Part shown: positions 1-6,500 of the stretch, one piece after another | How positions within the stretch are numbered: the stretch's first letter is position 1 | Layout of the letters: each line of letters opens with the position of its first letter | Source of the DNA: an uncultured Acidimicrobiaceae bacterium | Lineage (GTDB): Bacteria > Actinomycetota > Acidimicrobiia > Spongiisociales > UBA5794 | Length of the DNA: 17,091 nucleotides | Assembly: GCA_947258635.1 (NCBI GenBank) | Contig: CAMYJM010000010.1 | Span: forward strand, 1-17,091 | Direction of reading: 5' to 3' | The notes under the pieces: model-generated | The model's input: only the letters and a program-made list of their open reading frames with translations | What the model was told of the DNA's origin: nothing | Database searches by the model: none | Translations under genes and position numbers: made by a program

Positions 1-69
1 CCGCGGGGCGACGTTTGCCCGGCTGGTGTTTCCAGCTTGATAGGTTCAAATCCCATCGTCTCCATAGAT
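1..69 (+). repeat. 69-bp direct repeat, copy 1 (tRNA 3'-half-like; may be cut by window edge)
   Basis: This stretch recurs at 120-188 with a single difference (t at 65, c at 184). It contains a hairpin GCTGG-TGTTT-CCAGC, then a T-arm-like hairpin with the 7-base loop TTCAAAT, then CGTCTCCA, which looks like the 3' strand of a tRNA or tmRNA acceptor stem plus discriminator base. The T stem has one A-C mismatch. Any 5' half would lie left of the window, so a real class II tRNA or tmRNA ending here cannot be excluded. No encoded CCA follows. Confidence 0.8.
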
Positions 70-119
70 GTGAGCGTTGGTAGCGCGCGGCTACATTGCG
101 CGCCACATGGACCGGGCCG

Positions 120-188
120 CCGCGGGGCGACGTTTGCCCGGCTGGTGTTTCCAGCTTGATAGGTTCAAATCCCATCGTCTCCACAGAT
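120..188 (+). repeat. 69-bp direct repeat, copy 2 (tRNA 3'-half-like, no canonical 5' half)
   Basis: Second copy of the unit at 1-69, offset by 119 bases. The full 5' context is visible here. A hairpin with a 7-base loop (GGGC at 125-128, GCCC at 136-139) sits where an anticodon arm would be, but the base at the position of U33 is A. No GGAGACG-like 5' acceptor strand is found upstream. A working tRNA is therefore unlikely for this copy. Between the copies, 68-108 can form a nested hairpin (ATGTG with CACAT, enclosing GTAGC with GCTAC or GCGCGC with GCGCGC). It could be a tRNA or tmRNA remnant, an attachment-site relic, or a structured RNA array. Confidence 0.8.
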
Positions 189-346
189 CTGCGCGGGAAT
201 CCTCCGGGTTCCTTGGGAGTTGCGTCGCATCTCAGTGGCCGCCTTTTCAAGATGGGGCGGCTACGCGCCGCGGTTCCGGCCCCGAACGGCTCGCCGCGCA
301 GTCGCGCCCCGTACAATCAGAGCACGGATCTCAAGGAGCTGGCTCT
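189..346 (+). promoter_or_regulatory. thiolase upstream region with possible -10 box and ribosome binding site
   Basis: No gene is seen here. A hairpin GCCGCC (238-243) with GGCGGC (256-261) may end upstream transcription. TACAAT at 312-317 fits an actinobacterial -10 box, but no convincing -35 element lies 16 to 18 bases before it. AAGGAG at 333-338 is a strong ribosome binding site 8 bases before the ATG at 347, and it decides the thiolase start over longer upstream reading of the same frame. Confidence 0.5.
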
Positions 347-1513
347 ATGCGTGATGCAGTAATCGTTGATGCAGTTCGAACTCCCGGAGGAAAGCGGGGC
401 GGCAAGCTCAGCGACTGGCACCCCGTCGATCTCGCCTCCGAGGTACTGAGTGGTCTGGCCGAGCGCAACAGCCTCGACACCGAGCTGGTCGACGACGTGA
501 TCATGGGTTGCGTGATGCAGACCGGCGAGCAGGCTTTCAACGTCAGCCGCAACGCCGTTCTCGCTGCCGGCTGGCCCGAGATCGTGCCCGGCACGACCAT
601 CGACCGGCAGTGCGGATCGAGCCAGCAGGCCGCCCACTTCGCCGCGCAGGGCGTCATGGCCGGAGCCTATGACGTCGTCGTTGCCGCCGGCGTCGAGTCG
701 ATGAGTCGGGTTCCAATGGGCATCACCATGCAGCAGGGCCCCGGCAAGCCGTTTGGTCCCCGCATGGTGAGCCGCTACCACGACGGCCTCGTACCCCAGG
801 GCATCTCTGCCGAGATGATCGCCGAGAAGTGGGGCATCACACGCGAGGAGATCGACGACTACGCCGTCAAATCACACATGCGGGCCGATCGGGCGACCAC
901 TGAAGGCCGCTTCGAGAGAGAGATCCTGCCCATCGAGGTCAAGTCGGAAGATGGCACGACCGAGATGATGACCCGCGACGAAGGTATCCGGCCGACCACG
1001 ACCGCTGCGGCCCTTGCCGAGCTGCCTGCGGTGTTCAAGGAGGGCGGCATCGTCACAGCCGGCAACAGCTCCCAGATCACTGACGGCGCCGCCGCCATGT
1101 TGATCATGAGCGCCGAGCGGGCCAAAGAGCTCGGTTACACGCCGCGGGCCCGTTTTCACACCTTCGCCCTCGCCGCCGCCGACCCGGTGCTCATGCTCAC
1201 CGCGCCGATTCCGGCCACCCACCGTGCGCTGGCCAAAGCCGGCATGGAGATCGACGACATCGATTTGTTCGAAGTCAACGAGGCGTTTGCCACGGTCATC
1301 GGCGCCTGGCTCCGCGAGACCGGTGCCGACCACGAGAAGGTGAACGTCAACGGGGGAGCGATGGCTCTGGGTCACCCACTGGGCGCCTCGGGTGCCAAGC
1401 TGATGACGACGCTGGTCAACGAGCTCGAGCGCAGCGGAGGCCGTTTCGGTCTGCAGACGATGTGCGAGGGCGGCGGAATGGCCAACGCCACCATCATCGA
1501 GCGGTTGGGCTAG
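347..1513 (+). CDS. thiolase family acetyl-CoA C-acyltransferase
   Basis: 388 residues, a normal length for a cytosolic thiolase. These enzymes either cleave 3-ketoacyl-CoA with free CoA in beta-oxidation or condense two acyl-CoAs. The catalytic set is complete: nucleophile Cys89 in RQCGSSQQ, NEAF at 311-314, His343 in GHPLGASGA, and second cysteine Cys373 in MCEGGG. The frame is open from position 77, but the ATG at 347 is preceded by AAGGAG and begins the typical thiolase N-terminus (MRDAVIVDAVRTPGG). The extra upstream residues run through the tRNA-like repeat and are not thiolase-like. A small zinc-ribbon gene follows after 7 bases and is probably co-transcribed. Chain-length preference cannot be read from sequence; the CGSSQQ form occurs in fatty-acid and sterol-side-chain thiolases. 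The family call is secure, the substrate is not. Confidence 0.95.
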   Translation: MRDAVIVDAVRTPGGKRGGKLSDWHPVDLASEVLSGLAERNSLDTELVDDVIMGCVMQTGEQAFNVSRNAVLAAGWPEIVPGTTIDRQCGSSQQAAHFAAQGVMAGAYDVVVAAGVESMSRVPMGITMQQGPGKPFGPRMVSRYHDGLVPQGISAEMIAEKWGITREEIDDYAVKSHMRADRATTEGRFEREILPIEVKSEDGTTEMMTRDEGIRPTTTAAALAELPAVFKEGGIVTAGNSSQITDGAAAMLIMSAERAKELGYTPRARFHTFALAAADPVLMLTAPIPATHRALAKAGMEIDDIDLFEVNEAFATVIGAWLRETGADHEKVNVNGGAMALGHPLGASGAKLMTTLVNELERSGGRFGLQTMCEGGGMANATIIERLG

Positions 1514-1520
1514 CCCCGGC

Positions 1521-1757
1521 TTGACCTATGTGATCGCCGGGGCGATTGGGCTCGGCATCTTTGCAGTGGCGCTATGGGCGATCCGCCTCCTGGCCACGCC
1601 GGGTCCTGTGGAGCCCGATCCGGAGGACGTCACAGAAGTCGCGGTGGACTACAAGTGCACCGTCTGCGGTTTGCGGCTCACCGTGACGCACGCCCAGGCT
1701 GACGACGAAGTGGACGCTCCGCGACACTGCCGCGAGCCGATGGTCGCGTTCGACTAA
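1521..1757 (+). CDS. small membrane-anchored zinc-ribbon protein, unknown function
   Basis: 78 residues starting at TTG 1521 (GTG 1530 is an alternative in the same frame), only 7 bases after the thiolase stop, so probably translated from the same message. Residues 3-24 form one hydrophobic membrane segment. After an acidic Pro/Glu/Asp linker (29-38) comes a compact C-terminal domain with Cys46-x2-Cys49 and His69-Cys70, plus His57, a likely single zinc ribbon. The order suggests an anchor with a cytoplasmic or extracytoplasmic metal-binding tail; topology is uncertain. I do not recognise a named family. The position after the thiolase does not by itself imply a role in fatty-acid metabolism. 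Confidence 0.75.
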   Translation: MTYVIAGAIGLGIFAVALWAIRLLATPGPVEPDPEDVTEVAVDYKCTVCGLRLTVTHAQADDEVDAPRHCREPMVAFD

Positions 1758-1779
1758 AAGCGTCGGCTGGGATCGCTGG

Positions 1780-2115
1780 CTAGATCGTGACCGGTGCGGC
1801 GTTCCATTGGGCGTCCCCGAAGCCCACGATCGGCCAGAAGATGAAGCTGAGCAGCGCCATTCCGACACCGAAGCCTTCGCTCTTGCCGAACTTCGGAGCG
1901 ATCGCCACACAGATGAGGATGATGACGACCAGGTTCACCAGTGGAATGAAAACCAGCACCACCCACCAGCCCGGCTTGTCGGCCATCTTGGTCATCACGT
2001 AGATGTTGAAGATGGGAACGATGGCGGCCCACCCCGGCACCCCCGCCTTCTCGAAGGCCTTCCAGAAGCCGGCGAACACGGCCACGATGACCGCCAGATA
2101 GACAATCCAGAACAT
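1780..2115 (-). CDS. DUF5684-type four-helix membrane protein
   Basis: 111 residues with about four hydrophobic segments (roughly 2-18, 26-43, 50-72, 84-100). The pattern KAGVPGWAAIVPIFNIY, then KPGWW, then PxVN, then FGKSEGFGVGMALLSFIFWPIVGFG matches the DUF5684 family of small inner-membrane proteins, whose function is not established. The frame is open upstream to 2229, but the ATG at 2115 is chosen because GAGGAG (2122-2127 on this strand) sits 6 bases before it and family similarity starts there. It is convergent with the zinc-ribbon gene. It lies downstream of crgA on the same strand, but a strong inverted repeat (2205-2246) separates the two, so it may be its own unit. Confidence 0.85.
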   Translation of the reverse strand: MFWIVYLAVIVAVFAGFWKAFEKAGVPGWAAIVPIFNIYVMTKMADKPGWWVVLVFIPLVNLVVIILICVAIAPKFGKSEGFGVGMALLSFIFWPIVGFGDAQWNAAPVTI

Positions 2116-2204
2116 CTCCCGCTCCTCACGTCGGTGGTCGTCCGCGAGGACGTTACCCGGGACTCCCGGTCGCCCCTGGGTCTTGCCCGGCTGAATGACA
2201 CCCG

Positions 2205-2246
2205 TGTAGTTCTCCCCACCTATGTCCACAGGTGGGGATAACTACA
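2205..2246. repeat. 17-bp inverted repeat with 8-base loop
   Basis: Arms 2205-2221 and 2230-2246 pair over 17 bases with one mismatch (c2212 against t-side partner), around the loop atgtccac. It lies about 30 bases past the crgA stop and 90 bases before the DUF5684 start. As RNA from the - strand it would be a very stable hairpin, so it could end crgA transcription, although no T-run follows. As DNA it could be an operator. The - strand arm contains TTATCCCCA, one base from the DnaA box TTATCCACA; this may be chance. Confidence 0.75.
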
Positions 2247-2276
2247 TACGTGTAACTCGCGCCGCCAAACCTGCCG

Positions 2277-2528
2277 TCAGCGGAAGTTGAGTGTCATGGC
2301 GAAGCCCCCGGCGATGCCGGCGAGACCGGTCAGCAGCCACGTGTTGTTGGTGCCCCCCGGCATCAGATTCATGTAGTTGAGGAGGATCACCAGGGTGCCG
2401 AGGCCCATGAGGCCGAACATCAACGCGATGTACCAGGTCGGTGACGGGCCCTTTGCCTTGATCGGATCCGGTTTGGGCGGTGGTGGGGGCCGGCGCTTGG
2501 CCTTTTTGCGGCCCTTTGATACTGGCAT
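2277..2528 (-). CDS. crgA: cell division protein CrgA
   Basis: 83 residues. CrgA is a small actinobacterial membrane protein that binds FtsZ, FtsQ, FtsI and other divisome parts and helps coordinate septum assembly. The N-terminus MPVSKGRKKAKRR matches the basic MPxSKxRKK start of CrgA. A Pro-rich stretch (14-18) follows, then PSPTWYIALMFGLMGLG opens the first membrane helix (about 31-50). A second helix spans about 63-81. The protein ends in TLNFR, comparable to the short basic ends of other CrgA proteins. The neighbours (sortase, pabA and pknB cluster) are the classical context of crgA. No strong ribosome binding site is visible before the ATG at 2528. The inverted repeat at 2205-2246 follows the stop. 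Confidence 0.93.
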   Translation of the reverse strand: MPVSKGRKKAKRRPPPPPKPDPIKAKGPSPTWYIALMFGLMGLGTLVILLNYMNLMPGGTNNTWLLTGLAGIAGGFAMTLNFR

Positions 2529-2603
2529 GGGGCGTAAATGTAGTCGGCTTCGACCAGAATCCGAGATTCGGCCAGGAATCGGGGGCGCCGGGCACTGCTT
2601 GGG

Positions 2604-2635
2604 GTGGGGGTACCGTGCGCCGATACATGCCCCAC
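2604..2635. promoter_or_regulatory. imperfect inverted repeat between crgA and the sortase
   Basis: GTGGGG at 2604-2609 pairs with CCCCAC at 2630-2635, with GTA and TAC also opposed just inside. It sits in the 162-base divergent gap between crgA (-) and the sortase operon (+), where a shared operator would be expected. No regulator is identified. Confidence 0.3.
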
Positions 2636-2646
2636 GTTGTACCTTG

Positions 2647-2676
2647 TTGCTGCTCGGCGCCGCAGTGGCGTACGAA
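2647..2676 (+). promoter_or_regulatory. possible promoter of the sortase-pabA operon
   Basis: TTGCTG (2647-2652) and TACGAA (2671-2676) are 18 bases apart. A start about 7 bases further on would leave a leader of only a few bases before the ATG at 2691. This suits the absence of a clear ribosome binding site there. The match to consensus is moderate. Confidence 0.3.
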
Positions 2677-2690
2677 TCGATAGGCCGTCA

Positions 2691-3476
2691 ATGACCCACC
2701 TAGCCGACACGGAAACTTCTCGGCCCGAGGAGGCGCCCCAGCTCCCTCCGCCCAGCCGCGGCTACCGACTCATCCGTGGAATGGGGTGGACCCTGGTATG
2801 GCTGGGGGTTCTCACGTTGGGCTTTGTCGCTCATCAGCTCTGGATAACGACGTTCTTCGCGAAACAGAACCAGGCCGAGCTGGTGGCCGAGCTCGAAGAC
2901 CACTTTGAATCAGCCGAGATCACGGAGATTCCATACGTACCGGTGTTTGCTCCAGGTGAGGCTCCGGAGCCGGACGACCCGTCGATCGTGTCGGGAGCGT
3001 TGGGCAATCTCGGCACTCTCCGTTCGGAACCCCCTCCAGAAGACGGGACGGCCTTCGCCGAAATCCGCATCCCCTCCCTCGACAGCCTGAAAGACGGCTG
3101 GGCCGTCGTTGAGGGCGTTGCACTCGGCGACCTGAAGAACGGGGCCGGTCACATGCCGTGGACCCCGCTACCCGGCCAGCCGGGCAACAGCGTCATATCC
3201 GGCCATCGCACCACATACGGGCAGCCGTTCCACGATCTCGACCAGCTGAAAGGCGGTGATCGGATAGAAGTCGAGACCGCTGCGGGGCTCCACGTCTACG
3301 CGGTCCGGGAGACCCACGTGGTCGCACCGACGGCAGTCTGGGTGACCCAACCCCGCTCTGGCGCTTGGCTGACTCTCACCACCTGTAACCCGAAGTTCTC
3401 AGCACGGGAGCGCCTTGTGGTCGTCGCCGAGCTCGTAGAGGGCCCCAACGCCGAGGTTATCCTGGGTCGGATATGA
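2691..3476 (+). CDS. class E sortase
   Basis: 261 residues. Sortases cut a C-terminal sorting signal of secreted proteins and join it to the cell wall or to a pilin; class E enzymes prefer LAXTG-type signals. Residues 31-51 form the N-terminal membrane anchor (signal-anchor topology). The catalytic domain spans about 120-250. His172 lies in VISGHRTTYG, Cys232 in LTLTTCNP, and Arg241 in ARERLVVVAEL, so the triad is complete. The run GHMPWTPLPGQPGNS before the His is typical of class E. The ATG at 2691 gives a normal cytoplasmic tail and excludes 29 upstream residues without family features. The stop overlaps the next gene by ATGA. No protein with a sorting signal is encoded in the window, so its substrates lie elsewhere. 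Confidence 0.93.
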   Translation: MTHLADTETSRPEEAPQLPPPSRGYRLIRGMGWTLVWLGVLTLGFVAHQLWITTFFAKQNQAELVAELEDHFESAEITEIPYVPVFAPGEAPEPDDPSIVSGALGNLGTLRSEPPPEDGTAFAEIRIPSLDSLKDGWAVVEGVALGDLKNGAGHMPWTPLPGQPGNSVISGHRTTYGQPFHDLDQLKGGDRIEVETAAGLHVYAVRETHVVAPTAVWVTQPRSGAWLTLTTCNPKFSARERLVVVAELVEGPNAEVILGRI

Positions 3477-3622
3477 GACGGATCTACCGGGCGCTGCCCG
3501 GGTCAACGCCGGTGAAGGTCATCACATCTATTGTGATTGTCAGCGTTGCTCTCGTTGCCCTGCATTTCTTCTATGAATGGGTCGGAAGCAGTTTTCTCGA
3601 CACAGGCGGAACAGTCGGATGA
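3473..3622 (+). CDS. 49-residue single-pass membrane protein between sortase and pabA
   Basis: A short frame from ATG 3473 to TGA 3622. It overlaps the sortase stop by 4 bases (ATGA) and the pabA start by 4 bases (ATGA again), strong evidence that it is translated by coupling. The N-terminus is basic (MRRIYRALPG, Lys15), followed by one helix of about 20 hydrophobic residues (16-36) and a short polar tail, so the N-terminus should face the cytoplasm. I do not recognise a family. Small membrane proteins at the equivalent place between crgA and trpG/pabA occur in other actinobacteria as I recall, which would suggest a conserved but uncharacterised partner of the sortase or divisome. That role is inference. 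Confidence 0.8.
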   Translation: MRRIYRALPGSTPVKVITSIVIVSVALVALHFFYEWVGSSFLDTGGTVG

Positions 3623-4188
3623 AGGTGCTCGTCGTCGACAACTACGACTCGTTCACTTACAACCTCGTGCAGTATCTGGGCACCCTCGGGGCCGACCCGA
3701 CGGTCGTGCGTAACGATGTCCTCTCCCCGGACGAGGCAGCGGGAATGGGCTTCGCCCGGCTGGTGATCTCGCCGGGGCCGGGCCGCCCGGAAGACGCCGG
3801 GTTCTCGATCGAGTACGTCCGCACCCTCGGCACGGAGATCCCGACTCTCGGCGTGTGCCTGGGCCACCAAGCGATCGCGGTCGCCTACGGCGGCTCCGTC
3901 GGCCGGGCTCCGGAGCCGCGTCACGGCAAGACTTCAGAGATCACGCACGACGGTGCCGGGGTCTTCGCCGGGCTGTCGAACCCCTTCACGGCTACTCGCT
4001 ATCACTCTCTGGCGACGGTGGACTTGCCTGACGTGCTCGAAGCCGTGGCCCACAGCGAAGACGGAGTGGTCCAGGGATTGCGCCACTCCGCTCTCCCGGT
4101 TCACGGCGTGCAATTCCACCCGGAGAGCATCCTGACCACCGAGGGTATGGCTCTGCTGAAGAACTTCCTCGAACTCGATCGATCCTGA
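3619..4188 (+). CDS. pabA: aminodeoxychorismate/anthranilate synthase component II (glutamine amidotransferase)
   Basis: 189 residues, the normal length of a stand-alone PabA/TrpG. The protein releases ammonia from glutamine and passes it to PabB or TrpE, for folate or tryptophan synthesis. It is a class I amidotransferase: nucleophile Cys80 in GVCLGHQAI, His167 and Glu169 in GVQFHPESI, oxyanion-region SPGPGRPEDAG at 51-61, and the opening VVDNYDSFTYNL. The ATG at 3619 overlaps the stop of the small membrane gene; the upstream in-frame ATG at 3577 would run through that gene. Sequence cannot separate PabA from TrpG; no pabB or trpE is nearby, and one protein may serve both. It ends 15 bases from the convergent pknB stop. 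Confidence 0.93.
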   Translation: MKVLVVDNYDSFTYNLVQYLGTLGADPTVVRNDVLSPDEAAGMGFARLVISPGPGRPEDAGFSIEYVRTLGTEIPTLGVCLGHQAIAVAYGGSVGRAPEPRHGKTSEITHDGAGVFAGLSNPFTATRYHSLATVDLPDVLEAVAHSEDGVVQGLRHSALPVHGVQFHPESILTTEGMALLKNFLELDRS

Positions 4189-4203
4189 CCTGCTCGGAGC
4201 TCT

Positions 4204-6423
4204 TCAGCCGCTCGGCGGCGCGATTGTCGTGGTGGTGGTGGTCGTCGTCGTGGTCGTCGTGGTCGTGGTGGGCGGCTCTTCGAGCACGCCGAGCGTCACC
4301 CGGATCGTCGAGCCGTCTCCAACCCGAGAGTTGGCCTCCTCTTCTTGGGTGGCGATTTTGCCGATCAGACCACTACCGGCGGCCACCGGCGTGTCACCCG
4401 TGACTGTGAGTGTCAACCCGCGGCTCGCCAAGAGACCCTCGGCCTCCGGTTGCGATAGACCGACGAGGTCCGGCACCGTCCGTTGGATCAAGGTGCCGAG
4501 GCGCACCCGCACTTCGTCGCCGATGACGACGTCCGTACCGGTGCCCGGCGTCTGGAAGGCCACGAGGCCCACGAGGCCTGAGTCCGAAGTCACCGGCTCG
4601 GTCTCGTCATCGAGAATGAATATCAAACCCCGGTTGAGGGCGGATTGCTGGGCAGCGGCCACCGTCATCCCGACGAAGTTGCGAAGCTTGAACGGCTCCG
4701 GACCGTCGGAGACGACGAGCAGCAGCGTGCGATCGCGGGCGATCAGTTGACGGAACCCCGGCTCGGTGCGGATCACGAACCCCTCCAGGACCTCTGCCGA
4801 GAACTCGCGGATCATCTCAACTTCGTCAATCCCGGCATCGGCCAGTGTCTGGCGAGCGCTTGCTTCCGACACCAGGCGGACGTCCGGCACATCGAGCGCG
4901 AACGGGCCATTCGACACCTCGAGGTCAACCACGGTGCCCGGTGCCGCCTCGGTTCCCGGTCGCGGGGTTTGACCGATCACGGTGCCTTCTCTGGCTTCAT
5001 CGTCCCGGTACTCGACCAGGCCGACCACAAACCGACCCTCTCCAAGCAGGGTGCGCGCCTCCTCCTCGGTGGCCTGGATCACATTGGGAATGGCGAACTT
5101 CTGCGGTCCGGTCGAGATGAACACCCGCACGAAGCTTCCGGGGGCGGCGTCCACGAACGGCGCCGGATCCGTGCCGATCACGTGGCCTTCAGCCACTGTG
5201 TCACTCTCCTGGGGGAACTCGCGCATCTTGAGGTCGAGGTCCTGGAGTCGCTCGAAGGCATCCTGGCGGGGCCAGCCGTTGAGGTCGGGAACCGCGATCA
5301 TCACGGCTTCTGCCGGGTCGGATGCCAGCAGACGGGTCAGCAGGAAGATGCCGAGCGCCAGGGCCAGCAGCAAGCCGAATATCGCGACCAGGTAGCCCGT
5401 TTGGCTCCGGTGTTCCGGCATCGCATGGGCAACCGACCGAGCCGCCTCATCGGGTAGGACCGTTGCTGCCGGTAGTGGCATCAATTGGGTTGCCGCGTTC
5501 GGGTTCGACGACGCGCTGCGTGCCGCCGGCAGCGCGGCTCCGGCGCTGGCAGCAGCTGCCATCACCAGAGGGGTTTCGCCACGCAGATAGAGAAGGAGAT
5601 CCTTGCGCAGGTCATCGGCCGTCTGGTACCGCAGGGCTGGATCCTTCTCCATGGCCTTCTCGACGATGGCCTCGAGCTCGGCGGGCACGTCGGCGTTGAT
5701 GGCGCTCGGCGGCTCGGCATACTCGGACACGTGCTGATAGGCCACCGCCACCGGCGAGTCGCCCGTGAATGGGGCGACTCCGCACAACAGCTCATAGAGC
5801 ACAACCCCGAGCGAGTAGACGTCGGAGCGTTCGTCGGCGGGGAGGCCCTGGGCCTGCTCCGGACTGAAGTAAGTCGCGGTACCGATGACGGCGCCGGTGC
5901 GAGTCAGCTCTGCAGAGTCATCGAGAGCACGGGCGATGCCGAAGTCGGTCACTTTCACCGAACCGTTCGGCGTCAGCATGATGTTGCCCGGCTTGACGTC
6001 GCGGTGATAGACGCCGGCTTGATGGGCCACGGTCAGCGCCGCCGCCGTTTCGGCGGCGATTTCGGCAGCGCGTCTGGCCAGCAGAGGCCCCTCGGAGCGT
6101 CGAATATCGCGCAGCGTGCGGCCCTCGATGAGTTCCATCACCATGTAGTAGGTGTCCGCGTCTTCGCCCCAGTCGTAGATGGAGACGATGTTGGGGTGGG
6201 AGAGCCCGGCGGCCTGCTGCGCCTCCCGCCGGAAGCGCGCCACGAAAGCCCCGTCCGAAGCGAATTGCGGATGGAGGATCTTGACCGCGACGCGGCGGCC
6301 GAGAAGTATGTCGTCGGCCTCGAAGACGTCGGCCATCCCCCCGCGGGCGAGGTGGCCGGCAACTCGGTAACGACCGGAAAGAAGCCTTGGTTCGGTCACG
6401 GCGCCGAATGGTAACGAGTTCAC
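4204..6423 (-). CDS. pknB: serine/threonine protein kinase with five PASTA repeats (PknB type)
   Basis: 739 residues. PknB-type kinases sense muropeptides or lipid II outside the cell and phosphorylate cell-wall and division proteins inside. The kinase domain spans about 19-280: Gly-rich loop ARGGMADVF, Lys48, catalytic HRD at 140-142, DFG at 160-162, activation-loop threonines Thr174 and Thr176, and APE-equivalent SPE at 187-189. A juxtamembrane linker (285-342) leads to a membrane helix (343-364). Five PASTA repeats follow (about 374-438, 443-505, 509-573, 577-644, 648-712), and the tail is 15 threonines (719-733) then IAPPSG. The start is GTG 6423; a second GTG at 6399 is possible, and neither has a clear ribosome binding site. 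It is last in the - strand operon, 77 bases after pbpA. No second kinase (pknA) is present. Confidence 0.96.
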   Translation of the reverse strand: MNSLPFGAVTEPRLLSGRYRVAGHLARGGMADVFEADDILLGRRVAVKILHPQFASDGAFVARFRREAQQAAGLSHPNIVSIYDWGEDADTYYMVMELIEGRTLRDIRRSEGPLLARRAAEIAAETAAALTVAHQAGVYHRDVKPGNIMLTPNGSVKVTDFGIARALDDSAELTRTGAVIGTATYFSPEQAQGLPADERSDVYSLGVVLYELLCGVAPFTGDSPVAVAYQHVSEYAEPPSAINADVPAELEAIVEKAMEKDPALRYQTADDLRKDLLLYLRGETPLVMAAAASAGAALPAARSASSNPNAATQLMPLPAATVLPDEAARSVAHAMPEHRSQTGYLVAIFGLLLALALGIFLLTRLLASDPAEAVMIAVPDLNGWPRQDAFERLQDLDLKMREFPQESDTVAEGHVIGTDPAPFVDAAPGSFVRVFISTGPQKFAIPNVIQATEEEARTLLGEGRFVVGLVEYRDDEAREGTVIGQTPRPGTEAAPGTVVDLEVSNGPFALDVPDVRLVSEASARQTLADAGIDEVEMIREFSAEVLEGFVIRTEPGFRQLIARDRTLLLVVSDGPEPFKLRNFVGMTVAAAQQSALNRGLIFILDDETEPVTSDSGLVGLVAFQTPGTGTDVVIGDEVRVRLGTLIQRTVPDLVGLSQPEAEGLLASRGLTLTVTGDTPVAAGSGLIGKIATQEEEANSRVGDGSTIRVTLGVLEEPPTTTTTTTTTTTTTTTIAPPSG
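4225..4269 (-). repeat. poly-threonine tract in PknB (15 codons)
   Basis: Fifteen consecutive Thr codons near the extracellular C-terminus of PknB. They use a mix of ACC (8), ACG (6) and ACA (1) in irregular order rather than one repeated codon. The run looks maintained at the protein level, though it may have arisen by slippage. Confidence 0.9.
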
Positions 6424-6500
6424 GGAGTATCAAACGTTCGTGTCCCCGAGAAAGTTGCCGAGTCCTCCGATCGATTCAGGATCTCCGGCCGGCCAGGCCC

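Noticed and set aside
120..183. Functional class II tRNA in repeat copy 2
   Set aside because: There is no 5' acceptor strand or D arm, the T stem has a mismatch, and U33 is replaced.
77..346. In-frame extension of the thiolase up to position 77
   Set aside because: It reads through the tRNA-like repeat, has no thiolase similarity, and the ATG at 347 has a strong ribosome binding site.
4225..4269. Trinucleotide microsatellite of no coding meaning
   Set aside because: It is in frame within pknB, and codons are mixed, so it is treated as a poly-threonine tail.
4645..5457. Long + strand open frames opposite pknB (also 5485-6414)
   Set aside because: They are antisense to a kinase gene with complete motifs and show no family features; high GC content produces such frames.
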